From Lachnospiraceae bacterium (lineage in GTDB: Bacteria > Bacillota > Clostridia > Lachnospirales > Lachnospiraceae): a stretch of DNA of 64,000 bases. Within the stretch, counting starts at the first letter, position 1, and each line of letters begins with the position of its first letter. The position numbers and the translations under genes are program-made. The notes below the pieces were generated by a model. It saw only the letters and a list, made by a program, of their open reading frames with translations, was not told the DNA's origin and made no database searches. The DNA lies in the NCBI GenBank assembly GCA_030540075.1, contig JAUNWX010000005.1, positions 13,052 through 77,051 of the forward strand, given 5' to 3'. This document shows positions 8,425 to 15,874 of this stretch, in pieces.

Positions 8425-9488
8425 AAAAGAAAATATTAGACAGCTCCCTGCTGTACACCCTGATCGCGATCGTGATCGGCTTCATCGTAGGTGCGATCCT
8501 CCTCACGGCGATCGGTGTCAATCCGGGCGAGGCCTACGCGAAGCTCTTTAACGGTGTCTTCAGTAAGCCGAAGTTTTTCACCTACAGTATTGTTTACGCA
8601 GCACCGCTGATCTTCACCGGACTTTCGGTGGCGTTCTCCTTCCGTACCGGCGTCTTCAACATCGGTGCCGAGGGTCAGTACGTGGTCGGCTCGCTGGCCG
8701 CCGCGGTGATCGGTATCCTCTGTCCGCTGCCGCCGGTGATCCACGCGATCGTGTGCCTCCTGGCAGCGGCCCTCGCCGGTGCGCTCTGGGGTGCCATCGT
8801 CGGTGTGCTGAAGGTAAAGCAGGGCATCAATGAGGTCCTTTCCTATATCATGTTTAACTGGATCGCGTTCTATCTCTCGAACTTCGTCGTGAACCTGAAG
8901 GCGATTCATACAGATCAGGGCGCCGAGGCCTCGAAGAACATCCTCGCGAGTGCGTCGATCAAGATGCCGGCCGCGGTGGCGAAGCTCACCGGCTGCTCCG
9001 ATGTCCACTGGGGCATCGTGATGGCCATCATCGCCGCGATCATCCTCTGGTTCGTCATGACGAAGACCACCTTCGGCTACCAGCTGCGTGCCGTCGGTTT
9101 CTCGAGAACCGCCGCAGAGTATGCCGGCATCAGCTCGAACCGCGTATTCCTCGCGTCGATGTCGATCTCGGGTCTTCTGTCGGGCTTAGGCGGAGCCGTT
9201 CAGCTCCTCGGCATGAGCCAGCGTATCCCGCAGTTTGCAGCCCAGGAGTCCTACGGCTTCCAGGGTATCACCGTCGCCCTCATCGGTGCCACGAATCCGA
9301 TCGGCTGTATCTTCGCCGGCTGGTTCTACGGCGCGATGAAGTATGGTGGAAACAAGCTGACCGTAATCCAGGTGCCGAATGAGGTCGTCAACATCATCAT
9401 GGGTACCGTTATTATCTTCATCGCGATCGCACCGGTATTTAAGTCGATCCTCACGAAGATGACCACGAAGAAGGAGGCGGCGAAGTAA
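8421..9488 (+). CDS. nupP: Nucleoside ABC importer, permease subunit 1
   Basis: A 355-residue membrane protein of the BPD_transp_2 family (LivH/RbsC-like), the fold used by nucleoside and ribose importers. Many hydrophobic helices; FRTGVFNIGAEGQYVVGSL is the conserved motif after the second helix, and ...RTAAEYAGISSNRVFLASMSISGLLSGLGGA is the coupling-helix region that contacts the ATPase. Starts within the ATPase gene (ATGA overlap) and its stop overlaps the start of the second permease (TAATG at 9486-9490). Family and neighbours indicate nucleoside uptake; specificity is inference. Confidence 0.88.
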   Translation: MKKKILDSSLLYTLIAIVIGFIVGAILLTAIGVNPGEAYAKLFNGVFSKPKFFTYSIVYAAPLIFTGLSVAFSFRTGVFNIGAEGQYVVGSLAAAVIGILCPLPPVIHAIVCLLAAALAGALWGAIVGVLKVKQGINEVLSYIMFNWIAFYLSNFVVNLKAIHTDQGAEASKNILASASIKMPAAVAKLTGCSDVHWGIVMAIIAAIILWFVMTKTTFGYQLRAVGFSRTAAEYAGISSNRVFLASMSISGLLSGLGGAVQLLGMSQRIPQFAAQESYGFQGITVALIGATNPIGCIFAGWFYGAMKYGGNKLTVIQVPNEVVNIIMGTVIIFIAIAPVFKSILTKMTTKKEAAK

Positions 9489-10429
9489 TGCTTACGAATT
9501 TAGGACTTTTAATCAATGCAATGCTGATCTCGACGCCACCACTGCTGCTCGCAGCCTTAGGCTCCTGCTTCAGTGAGCGCTCTGGCGTCGTAAACATTGG
9601 CATCGAGGGTATGATGACCCTCGGCGCGTTCGTGGGGGCGGCGGTCGCGTACTTCACGGGCAACGGCTGGATCGGTTTCTTCGCGGGTGGTCTCGCGGGT
9701 GCCGCGCTCGGCCTGATCCACGCGGTGGTCTGCGTGAGTCTGCATGCGGACCAGACGATCGCCGGAACTGCGATCAACTTTATCGGACCGGGCTTCGCGA
9801 TCTTCCTCTGCAAGGCGATCTTCGAGAACTCCTCGGATTCACCGGCGCTCGATATGCTGGCGAAGCTGCCGAAGATGTTTACGAACGAAAAGGGCGTGTC
9901 CATCTTCCCGGCGGGTTCATTTCAGTACAATGTTATCTCCACCTACTCGGTGGCGTACCTCAGCTTCCTGCTGGTGGCGGTCATCTGGTTCGTGTTCTAC
10001 AAGACCCGCTTCGGCATGCGTCTGCGTGCGGCGGGCGAGCATCCGGAGGCATGTGAGACCCTCGGTATCAATGTCTATGTGGTTCGCTACATCTGCGTGA
10101 TCCTGTCCGGTTTCCTGTCGGGCCTCGGTGGCGCGTTCGTCACCCTCGCAACCGTATCGCAGTTCCGTCCGGCGGTCATCGTCGGCCAGGGCTTCATCGC
10201 GATCGCAGCCGTCATCTTCGGTAAGTTCTCCCCGGGCGGCGCCTTCGTCGGCTGCCTCCTCTTCGGATTCTGTAACGGCGTCAAGTCGCTCCTTGGCGGC
10301 TCGAACCTCATCAGCCCGAACCTCCTCAGCATGATCCCGTACATCGTGACCCTGCTGACCCTTATCTTTTTCGTCGGCGCCGGCCACGTACCGGCAGCAA
10401 ACGGCAAGCCGTTTGTACGGTCGAAGTAA
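9488..10429 (+). CDS. nupQ: Nucleoside ABC importer, permease subunit 2
   Basis: A 313-residue second BPD_transp_2 permease. SERSGVVNIGIEGMMTLGAFVG is the paralogous counterpart of the motif in the first permease, and GEHPEACETLGINVYVVRY..GFLSGLGGAFVTLA the coupling region. Together with the first permease it should form the heterodimeric channel. Last gene of the operon: an intrinsic terminator follows at 10442. Confidence 0.88.
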   Translation: MLTNLGLLINAMLISTPPLLLAALGSCFSERSGVVNIGIEGMMTLGAFVGAAVAYFTGNGWIGFFAGGLAGAALGLIHAVVCVSLHADQTIAGTAINFIGPGFAIFLCKAIFENSSDSPALDMLAKLPKMFTNEKGVSIFPAGSFQYNVISTYSVAYLSFLLVAVIWFVFYKTRFGMRLRAAGEHPEACETLGINVYVVRYICVILSGFLSGLGGAFVTLATVSQFRPAVIVGQGFIAIAAVIFGKFSPGGAFVGCLLFGFCNGVKSLLGGSNLISPNLLSMIPYIVTLLTLIFFVGAGHVPAANGKPFVRSK

Positions 10430-10441
10430 TATGTTATTTCC

Positions 10442-10476
10442 AGCCCCCCGGTGCACTTGCACCGGGGGCTGCTTTT
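10442..10476 (+). terminator. Intrinsic terminator of the nupOPQ operon
   Basis: AGCCCCCGGTGC-type stem closing around CACTTG with GCACCGGGGGCT, then GCTTTTG. Strong GC stem, short T-run. Confidence 0.8.
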
Positions 10477-10516
10477 GTAAGGAAGCCTTTCGCGCCCCCG
10501 GTTTTCCGCAAATCTA

Positions 10517-10545
10517 TTGCTTTTATGCGGGTTCTCGGCTATAAT
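10517..10545 (+). promoter_or_regulatory. Promoter of the ABC-F gene
   Basis: TTGCTT, 17-bp spacer, TATAAT. Predicted start near 10552 gives a leader of about 195 nt before the ABC-F start codon. Confidence 0.7.
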
Positions 10546-10556
10546 GCTCGAGGTTA

Positions 10557-10610
10557 ATGACAGTTGAGAGCGGCTTCCCGAGCCACTCTTATTTTTTACG
10601 CGAGCGATGA
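10557..10610 (+). CDS. Putative 17-residue leader peptide of the ABC-F gene
   Basis: ATG at 10557 opens MTVESGFPSHSYFLRER and stops at TGA 10608. It lies at the very 5' end of the predicted transcript, with only GAGG 3 nt upstream, so ribosome loading would be close to leaderless. The coding sequence runs right across the terminator-like hairpin at 10566-10597, so a ribosome stalled by an antibiotic on this peptide would prevent the hairpin from forming. This is the layout of ribosome-mediated attenuation known for several ABC-F genes; translation of this peptide is inference. Confidence 0.35.
   Translation: MTVESGFPSHSYFLRER
10566..10597 (+). terminator. Terminator-like hairpin in the ABC-F leader (putative attenuator)
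   Basis: GAGAGCGGCT pairs with AGCCACTCTT around TTCCCG (one mismatch) and is followed by ATTTTTT. It lies inside the leader, about 150 nt before the ABC-F start, so it can only act as an attenuator. Confidence 0.55.
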
Positions 10611-10745
10611 TTTCGGTTTCCTGCATCGATGGATCCCGCTTTATGTCCGCTCTGCAGAGTTCACGACGTGCAGAACAGACCCGGGTCTGCTTCGATGTGC
10701 AGACGCAGTTCGTTCTATATTTAATTTAAGAAAAGGAGCAGCCAC

Positions 10746-12383
10746 ATGATTGCAGCAAATAACATTACCTTCCGTGTAGGTAAGAAGGCACTGTTTGAAG
10801 ACGTTAATATCAAGTTCACCGAGGGCAACTGTTATGGCATCATCGGTGCCAACGGTGCCGGTAAGTCGACCTTCCTGAAGATCCTGAGCGGCGTTCTCGA
10901 GCCGACCAGCGGTGAGATCACCATGACCCCTGGTCAGCGTCTCAGCGTACTCGAGCAGGATCAGTTCAAGTACGATGACTACTCCGTCATCGACACCGTC
11001 ATCATGGGCAACAAGCGCCTGTATGACATCATGAAGGAGAAGGACGCCATCTACGCGAAGGCGGATTTCACCGACGAGGATGGCCTCCGTGCCGCAGATC
11101 TCGAGGCCGAGTTCGCTGCGATGGACGGCTGGAATGCAGAAGCCGACGCCGAGACGATGCTGAACGGCTTAGGGATCGGCACTGAGCTCCACTACAAGCA
11201 GATGAACGAGCTGAAGGGCTCCGAGAAGGTCAAGGTCCTTCTCGCGAAGGCACTGTTCGGTAACCCGGACATCCTGCTCCTCGACGAGCCGACCAACCAC
11301 CTCGACCTGAACTCCATCGAGTGGCTCGAGGAGTTCCTCATCAACTTCGAGAACACCGTCATCGTCGTATCCCATGACCGTTACTTCCTGAACAAGGTCT
11401 GCACGAACATCGCGGACATCGACTACGGTAAGATCACCCTCTTCGCCGGAAACTACGACTTCTGGTTCGAGTCCTCCCAGCTCATCGTGCGTCAGCAGAA
11501 GGAAGCGAACCGCAAGAAGGAGGAGAAGATCAAGGAGCTGCAGGAGTTCATCCAGCGTTTCTCGGCCAATGCTTCCAAATCCAAGCAGGCGACCTCCCGT
11601 AAGCGTGCCCTCGAGAAGATCGAGCTCGACAACATCAAGCCGTCCTCTCGTCAGTATCCGTACATCGTATTTAAGCCGAATCGTGAGATCGGTAACGATG
11701 TCCTCGAGGTGAAGAACCTCTCGAAGACCATCAACGGCGTAAAGGTGCTCGATGACATCTCCTTCATCGTGAACCGTACCGATAAGATCGCGCTGGTCGG
11801 CCCGAACGAGCTCGCGAAGACCACCCTCATGCAGATCATCTCCGGCGAGATGGAGCCGGACAGCGGTGACTACAAGTGGGGCGTAACCACCAGCCAGTCC
11901 TACTTCCCGAAGGACAACACGAAGGAGTTCGCATCCGAGGACACCATCGTCGAGTGGCTGACCCAGTACAGCCCGGATAAGGATACCCAGTTCGTCCGCG
12001 GCTACCTCGGCCGTATGCTCTTCAAGGGCGACGATGGTCTGAAGAAGGTCAATGTCCTCTCCGGAGGTGAGCGCGTGCGCTGCATGCTGAGTAAGATGAT
12101 GATTTCCGGTTCCAATGTCATCATCCTCGACGAGCCGACCGACCACCTCGACATGGAGTCCATCTCCGCACTGAACGACGGACTCAAGAGCTACCCGGGT
12201 GTCATCATCTTCGCATCCCGTGACCACCAGGTCGTAGAAACCACCGCGAACCGTATCTTCGAGATCATCGACGGCAAGCTCATCGACAAGATGACCACCT
12301 ACGACGAGTACCTCGCATCCGACGAGGACATCAAGAAGAGATTCGTCTTCACCCTGTCCGGATCCGACGCAAGCGACAACTAA
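10746..12383 (+). CDS. ABC-F family ATPase (YbiT/YkpA-like ribosome-associated translation factor)
   Basis: A 545-residue soluble protein with two ABC cassettes joined by a charged linker (residues about 245-320) and no membrane segment, the ABC-F plan. Domain 1: GANGAGKST (residues 34-42), LLLDEPTNHLDLNS, VVSHDRYFLN. Domain 2: the Walker A is altered to GPNELAKTT (about residue 352), the signature is LSGGERVRCML, Walker B IILDEPTDHLD, and the H-loop reads ASRDHQVVE. The first signature is also weak (LKGSEKVKVLL). Altered second-site motifs are a trait of the YbiT/YkpA branch, so this is more likely a housekeeping translation factor than a resistance protein, though the leader looks like a resistance-type attenuator. 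AGGAG lies 7 nt before ATG. GGCCAATGC occurs at 11564. Confidence 0.88.
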   Translation: MIAANNITFRVGKKALFEDVNIKFTEGNCYGIIGANGAGKSTFLKILSGVLEPTSGEITMTPGQRLSVLEQDQFKYDDYSVIDTVIMGNKRLYDIMKEKDAIYAKADFTDEDGLRAADLEAEFAAMDGWNAEADAETMLNGLGIGTELHYKQMNELKGSEKVKVLLAKALFGNPDILLLDEPTNHLDLNSIEWLEEFLINFENTVIVVSHDRYFLNKVCTNIADIDYGKITLFAGNYDFWFESSQLIVRQQKEANRKKEEKIKELQEFIQRFSANASKSKQATSRKRALEKIELDNIKPSSRQYPYIVFKPNREIGNDVLEVKNLSKTINGVKVLDDISFIVNRTDKIALVGPNELAKTTLMQIISGEMEPDSGDYKWGVTTSQSYFPKDNTKEFASEDTIVEWLTQYSPDKDTQFVRGYLGRMLFKGDDGLKKVNVLSGGERVRCMLSKMMISGSNVIILDEPTDHLDMESISALNDGLKSYPGVIIFASRDHQVVETTANRIFEIIDGKLIDKMTTYDEYLASDEDIKKRFVFTLSGSDASDN

Positions 12384-12436
12384 GCATCCGCGTATCCGAG
12401 CAGACGGAAAACAACAAAAAATCGTAAGAATTTCGA

Positions 12437-12470
12437 AACCGCTACGCATTCACTGCGCAGCGGTTTTTTT
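12437..12470 (+). terminator. Intrinsic terminator after the ABC-F gene
   Basis: AACCGCT/AGCGGTT outer stem with a short inner GCA/TGC pairing, followed by seven T. Confidence 0.8.
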
Positions 12471-12503
12471 GTATACTGAAATATATTATAAAAGGGGGCA
12501 CAT

Positions 12504-13607
12504 ATGAAATCATTTCACTTTAAGAAACTGACCGCAGCCATGCTCACGGGCGCGCTGGTACTTGCGTCGAGCACGCCGGCATTGGCCTTCTACAACACGC
12601 CGGAGTCGAAGAAGGGCATCTGCTCCTCGCACGTCGACATGGTCTCCGACATCCAGCAGCTCGGCTGTAAGCAGGTGACCTTCCAGTTTAACGCGAGCTT
12701 CCTGAAGGACGAGCAGCAGATGCGCGCGTTCGATGCGATGATCGACCGGTTCGACGCGGCCGACCTCACCATCACGATGGGCGTCATGAACGATTTCCAG
12801 GCGGGCGATCCGATCTGCCCGACCCTGACTCCTACGGCGAACCTCTATCAGTTCAACATCCTGACGCCGGAGGGCATCGCGCGCACGCAGCAGGTGGCGG
12901 AGCAACTCGCGAGCCGTTACCGCAACCGTGTTTCGAACTGGGTCATCGGCAACGAAATCAACAACACGGTCTGGAACTACCTCGGCGCGGTCGACACGAA
13001 CACCTACGTGAAGGCCTACGCGGACGGCTTCCGCATCTTCTACAACGCGATCAAGGCCCAGAACCCGGACGCGCGCGTCTTCATCCCGTTCGACTACAAC
13101 TGGACGCAGCAGGGCGGCACGACCATGGCCTCGAAGACCCTGCTCGAGCTCCTGAACACCTACCTCAGCGACACCGACTACGGCATCGCCTGGCACCCGT
13201 ACCCGGAGGGACTCCTGAATCCGGACTTCCTGAACGCCTCCCCGCACGCGACCGACTCGCCGAACAGCCCGATCATCAACATGAAGAACCTGCACGTGCT
13301 GACCGACTACATGCAGCAGGGGCCAATGCTGAGTCCGAGTGGCGCGGTCCGTCATCTGATTCTGTCCGAAGAGGGCTTTAATTCCGCATCCGCCGGCGGC
13401 GAAGCCGCACAGGCCGTCGCCATCCAGCAGGCATGGCAGCTCGCCCAGGCAAACCCGTACGTCGAAGCCTTCCTCCTGAGCCGTCTCGTCGACGCCCCGG
13501 CCGAACTCGCCCAGGGCTACGCCTTCGGCCTCTACAACTGCGACGGCGTCAGCGAAAACCCGACCACCCGCAAACTCGCCTGGAACACATATCAGATGTG
13601 CTCGTAA
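12504..13607 (+). CDS. Secreted glycoside-hydrolase-like protein (DUF5722 type)
   Basis: A 367-residue exported protein. A signal peptide ends about residue 29 (SSTPALAF); it has no lipobox and no cell-wall anchor. The rest has the look of a TIM-barrel clan-A glycosidase: NWVIGNEINN with Glu151 as the likely acid/base, and LILSEEGFNS with Glu289 or Glu290 as the likely nucleophile; YADGFRIFYNAIKAQNPDARVFIPFDYNW matches DUF5722 proteins as I remember them. Activity and substrate are unknown. SD AAGGGGG 6 nt before ATG. Preceded by the ABC-F terminator and followed by a large palindrome, so probably a single-gene unit. Contains both GCATTGGCC (12579) and GGCCAATGC (13321). Confidence 0.65.
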   Translation: MKSFHFKKLTAAMLTGALVLASSTPALAFYNTPESKKGICSSHVDMVSDIQQLGCKQVTFQFNASFLKDEQQMRAFDAMIDRFDAADLTITMGVMNDFQAGDPICPTLTPTANLYQFNILTPEGIARTQQVAEQLASRYRNRVSNWVIGNEINNTVWNYLGAVDTNTYVKAYADGFRIFYNAIKAQNPDARVFIPFDYNWTQQGGTTMASKTLLELLNTYLSDTDYGIAWHPYPEGLLNPDFLNASPHATDSPNSPIINMKNLHVLTDYMQQGPMLSPSGAVRHLILSEEGFNSASAGGEAAQAVAIQQAWQLAQANPYVEAFLLSRLVDAPAELAQGYAFGLYNCDGVSENPTTRKLAWNTYQMCS

Positions 13608-13639
13608 GCTCTGTTGGTGTATGTGTCACGGTTTAGATA

Positions 13640-13874
13640 GAGACCCGGAGGACCGGCAACCGAAGCCATACGAAGAGGTCGTGAAGAATCAAAATCCCAT
13701 CCCTTAGAAGTACTTGGTGTATCTCTCCTTGGAACCCTCTGTCAATGCTGAGTTTTTCTCAAAAAACTCAGCTATTGCAGAGGGCCTAGTACTTCTTAGG
13801 GATGGGATTTTAGAGTCTTCCGAGCTCGCAGTACTGTGCTTCGGTTGCCGGCCCTCCGGGTCTCTGTGTACTGT
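13640..13874. repeat. About 235-bp nested imperfect palindrome (copy A of the AGTACTGTGC hairpin family)
   Basis: Outer arms: AGACCCGGAGGACCGGCAAC at 13640 pairs with the complementary GTTGCCGGCCCTCCGGGTCT at the right end. Next arms: AAAATCCCATCCCT (from about 13689) against AGGGATGGGATTTT (to 13812), with AGAAGTACT/AGTACTTCT inside. Inner arms: CCCTCTG and GCTGAGTTTTT against AAAAACTCAGC and CAGAGGG, with the loop near 13760. It fills the whole gap between the convergent glycosidase-like gene and lysR. No coding potential is visible. Confidence 0.85.
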
Positions 13875-14776
13875 CACAGCAGTCCCTGCCGCACGAGCTT
13901 CTCAAACGCCTGCATCTCGTCGGTGACCCACTTATCCTTATGGAAGAAGATCTGCCGGTACATCGTCATGTCGAAGTCGTCGACCTTGATCTCGCGCAGC
14001 TCGCCGCGCTCGATGGAGTCCTGCACGGAAAACGCCGGCAGGAAGGAGATACCCTGGTTCTCCTTCACGAGGCGGATCAGGACCTCGGTGTTTCCGGTTT
14101 CGAAGAAAGGATGGATCTGCATGCGCTCCGCCGCGAGGTGCTGCTCCAACGCATAGCGGTAGTTCGCGTCCTTCTCTGTGAGGAAGAAGCGGAGATCGAC
14201 GAGGTCCGCGAGGCGCACATGAGATACTGAACCGATGCGCTTCTCGCCCGGGATCGCCATCTCGGCGCTCGCCACGAAGATGATCGGCTCCGGTTCCTCC
14301 AGAATCTTCACCCAGTTCTTGTCGTAGACACGACGATCCAGGAAATAGACCACATCCACGAGATTATGCTCGAGCATATCGGTGAGTTCCTTCGGCGAGC
14401 CGGTTTTGATCTCCAGCGAGATATCCGGATGTTCCTGATAGAAGTAGCGGACGACGTTCGGGATCTTATAGGTCAGCAGCGACTCGAGCGAGCCGATGCG
14501 CAGCTTATGCTCCTGCATCTTCGAGTTGCCGAGTGCTGTATGGACGTCATCTACGCGCCGGAGGATTTCATTGGCATACTGCAGGAACTCTCGGCCCGGT
14601 GGCGTCAGTACGACGCGACGACCGACGCGATCGAAGAAACGCGTGTTGAACTCCTGCTCCAGCTGCCGGATCTGGATCGTTACGGCCGCCTGCGTGTAGC
14701 CGAGCGATTCCGCCGCCTTCGAAAAGCTCTGCATCTCTACGATTTTCACAAAAGAAGTCAACTGACGAATTTCCAT
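13874..14776 (-). CDS. LysR family transcriptional regulator
   Basis: A 300-residue LysR regulator. N-terminal winged helix-turn-helix: MEIRQLTSFVKIVEMQSFSKAAESLGYTQAAVTIQIRQLEQEF, then the linker helix and an effector domain (ENQGISFLPAFSV is the typical loop). ATG at 14776 is chosen over the longer reading frame because the HTH begins there and AAAGGA lies upstream. It is divergent from the serine dehydratase operon (15194), about 420 bp away, and may control it, but this is only positional inference. The 3' end abuts the large palindrome. Confidence 0.88.
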   Translation of the reverse strand: MEIRQLTSFVKIVEMQSFSKAAESLGYTQAAVTIQIRQLEQEFNTRFFDRVGRRVVLTPPGREFLQYANEILRRVDDVHTALGNSKMQEHKLRIGSLESLLTYKIPNVVRYFYQEHPDISLEIKTGSPKELTDMLEHNLVDVVYFLDRRVYDKNWVKILEEPEPIIFVASAEMAIPGEKRIGSVSHVRLADLVDLRFFLTEKDANYRYALEQHLAAERMQIHPFFETGNTEVLIRLVKENQGISFLPAFSVQDSIERGELREIKVDDFDMTMYRQIFFHKDKWVTDEMQAFEKLVRQGLL

Positions 14777-14803
14777 AAAGAGATCCTTTCCACACAGTTT
14801 GGT

Positions 14804-14868
14804 GAGAGACCCCGGAGGGCCGGCAACAGAAGCACAGTACTCCGGGGCCTTCAACTCAAATGTCTCTG
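14804..14868. repeat. Copy B of the AGTACTGTGC hairpin family
   Basis: Read on the minus strand it contains GGAGTACTGTGCTTCTGTTG followed by CCGGCCCTCCGGGG. Outer pairing GAGAC/GTCTC and CCCCGGAG/CTCCGGGG. It sits just upstream of lysR. Confidence 0.7.
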
Positions 14869-14975
14869 CTTATTATATGTGAACAGAGATGCGGAAACAA
14901 GAAAAATATAAATTCTTTTTATAAGTGGAATAAAGACTATCTACGTAATTCCGTGCTTTTCTGCAGGCTTGTGCC

Positions 14976-15004
14976 TTGTTATACAGTGCGTTTGATATTA
15001 AAAT
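14976..15004 (+). promoter_or_regulatory. Promoter of the serine dehydratase operon
   Basis: TTGTTA, 17-bp spacer, TAAAAT. Start near 15011, giving a leader of about 180 nt. Confidence 0.6.
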
Positions 15005-15033
15005 GATTTATATATAGAAGGATAGCAAGGGGA

Positions 15034-15083
15034 GCTGTCAGAGGTCAGATCGAGCACATGTGTGCGAACTGACTCCTGGCAGT
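15034..15083 (+). promoter_or_regulatory. Structured 5' leader hairpin of the serine dehydratase operon
   Basis: CTGTCAG, GGTCAG and GAGCACA pair in order with TGTGCGA-, CTGAC- and CTGGCAG-type complements to make a long hairpin with small internal loops, followed by TTTTC. It lies right after the predicted start. The remaining leader to 15193 carries the strong AAAGGAG ribosome site. It does not match the glycine riboswitch or any other class I can name. Confidence 0.4.
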
Positions 15084-15193
15084 TTTCGTTCGACAGGATG
15101 CGAAGTATCGCTCTTCTGGAAACAGCGGGGGATACCTCTGAAAAACAGCATTCATGCTATCCGGTAGGATGTTCAGAATCAAAGGAGACAGTT

Positions 15194-15862
15194 ATGGACG
15201 TTTTCGATATTATCGGGCCGGTGATGATCGGTCCGTCGAGTTCGCACACCGCGGGTGCGTGTCGTCTCGGGCGTGTGGCCAATAAGCTGATGGATGGGCG
15301 GACGCCGTCCCGCTGTGATATCATTCTGTCCGGTTCGTTTTCACGTACGGGCCGCGGCCACGGTACGGACCGCGCCATCGTGGGCGGAATCATGGGTTTC
15401 GAGACGGACGATACCCGCATCCGTGACGCGCTCGACATCGCGAAGGAAGAGGGCATCGAGATTAACTTCATCCACCAGGACATCCCGAATGCACATCCGA
15501 ATACCGCGCGCATCACCTACTATCTGCCGGACGGCCGCAGCGGCTTCATGCAGGGTGCCAGCGTCGGCGGCGGAAACATTCGCATCGACATCATCAACGG
15601 TATGGAAGTGAAGTTCTCGGGCGACAAGGAAACCATCCTCGTCCTGCACCGTGACGTGCCGGGTGTCATCGCGAACGTCACGAACCTCATGCATCTCATG
15701 TACAGCGACATCAATATCGGCGCCTTCCAGCTGAGCCGCCGCGAGAAGGGCGGTGAGGCCCTGATGACCATCGAGGCCGACTCCGTGCCGCCGGAGAAGA
15801 TCACCGCCGACATCCGCCAGACGCCGGATGTGCTGAACTGCCTGCTTATTCACAAAATCTAA
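15194..15862 (+). CDS. sdaAB: L-serine dehydratase, iron-sulfur dependent, beta subunit
   Basis: A 222-residue beta subunit. MDVFDIIGPVMIGPSSSHTAGACRLGRVA is the conserved N-terminal SDH-beta motif; an ACT domain follows at about residues 145-215 (ILVLHRDVPGVIANVTNLM). With SdaAA it forms the oxygen-sensitive 4Fe-4S enzyme that deaminates L-serine to pyruvate and ammonia. ATG at 15194 is chosen because AAAGGAG lies upstream and homology starts there; the frame is open further 5' but that part looks non-coding. sdaAA follows after 12 nt. Confidence 0.93.
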   Translation: MDVFDIIGPVMIGPSSSHTAGACRLGRVANKLMDGRTPSRCDIILSGSFSRTGRGHGTDRAIVGGIMGFETDDTRIRDALDIAKEEGIEINFIHQDIPNAHPNTARITYYLPDGRSGFMQGASVGGGNIRIDIINGMEVKFSGDKETILVLHRDVPGVIANVTNLMHLMYSDINIGAFQLSRREKGGEALMTIEADSVPPEKITADIRQTPDVLNCLLIHKI

Positions 15863-15874
15863 AAAGGAGATGCT

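Noticed and set aside
15062..15193. N-terminal extension of sdaAB by 44 codons
   Set aside because: No SD at the upstream start and no homology; AAAGGAG precedes the ATG at 15194.
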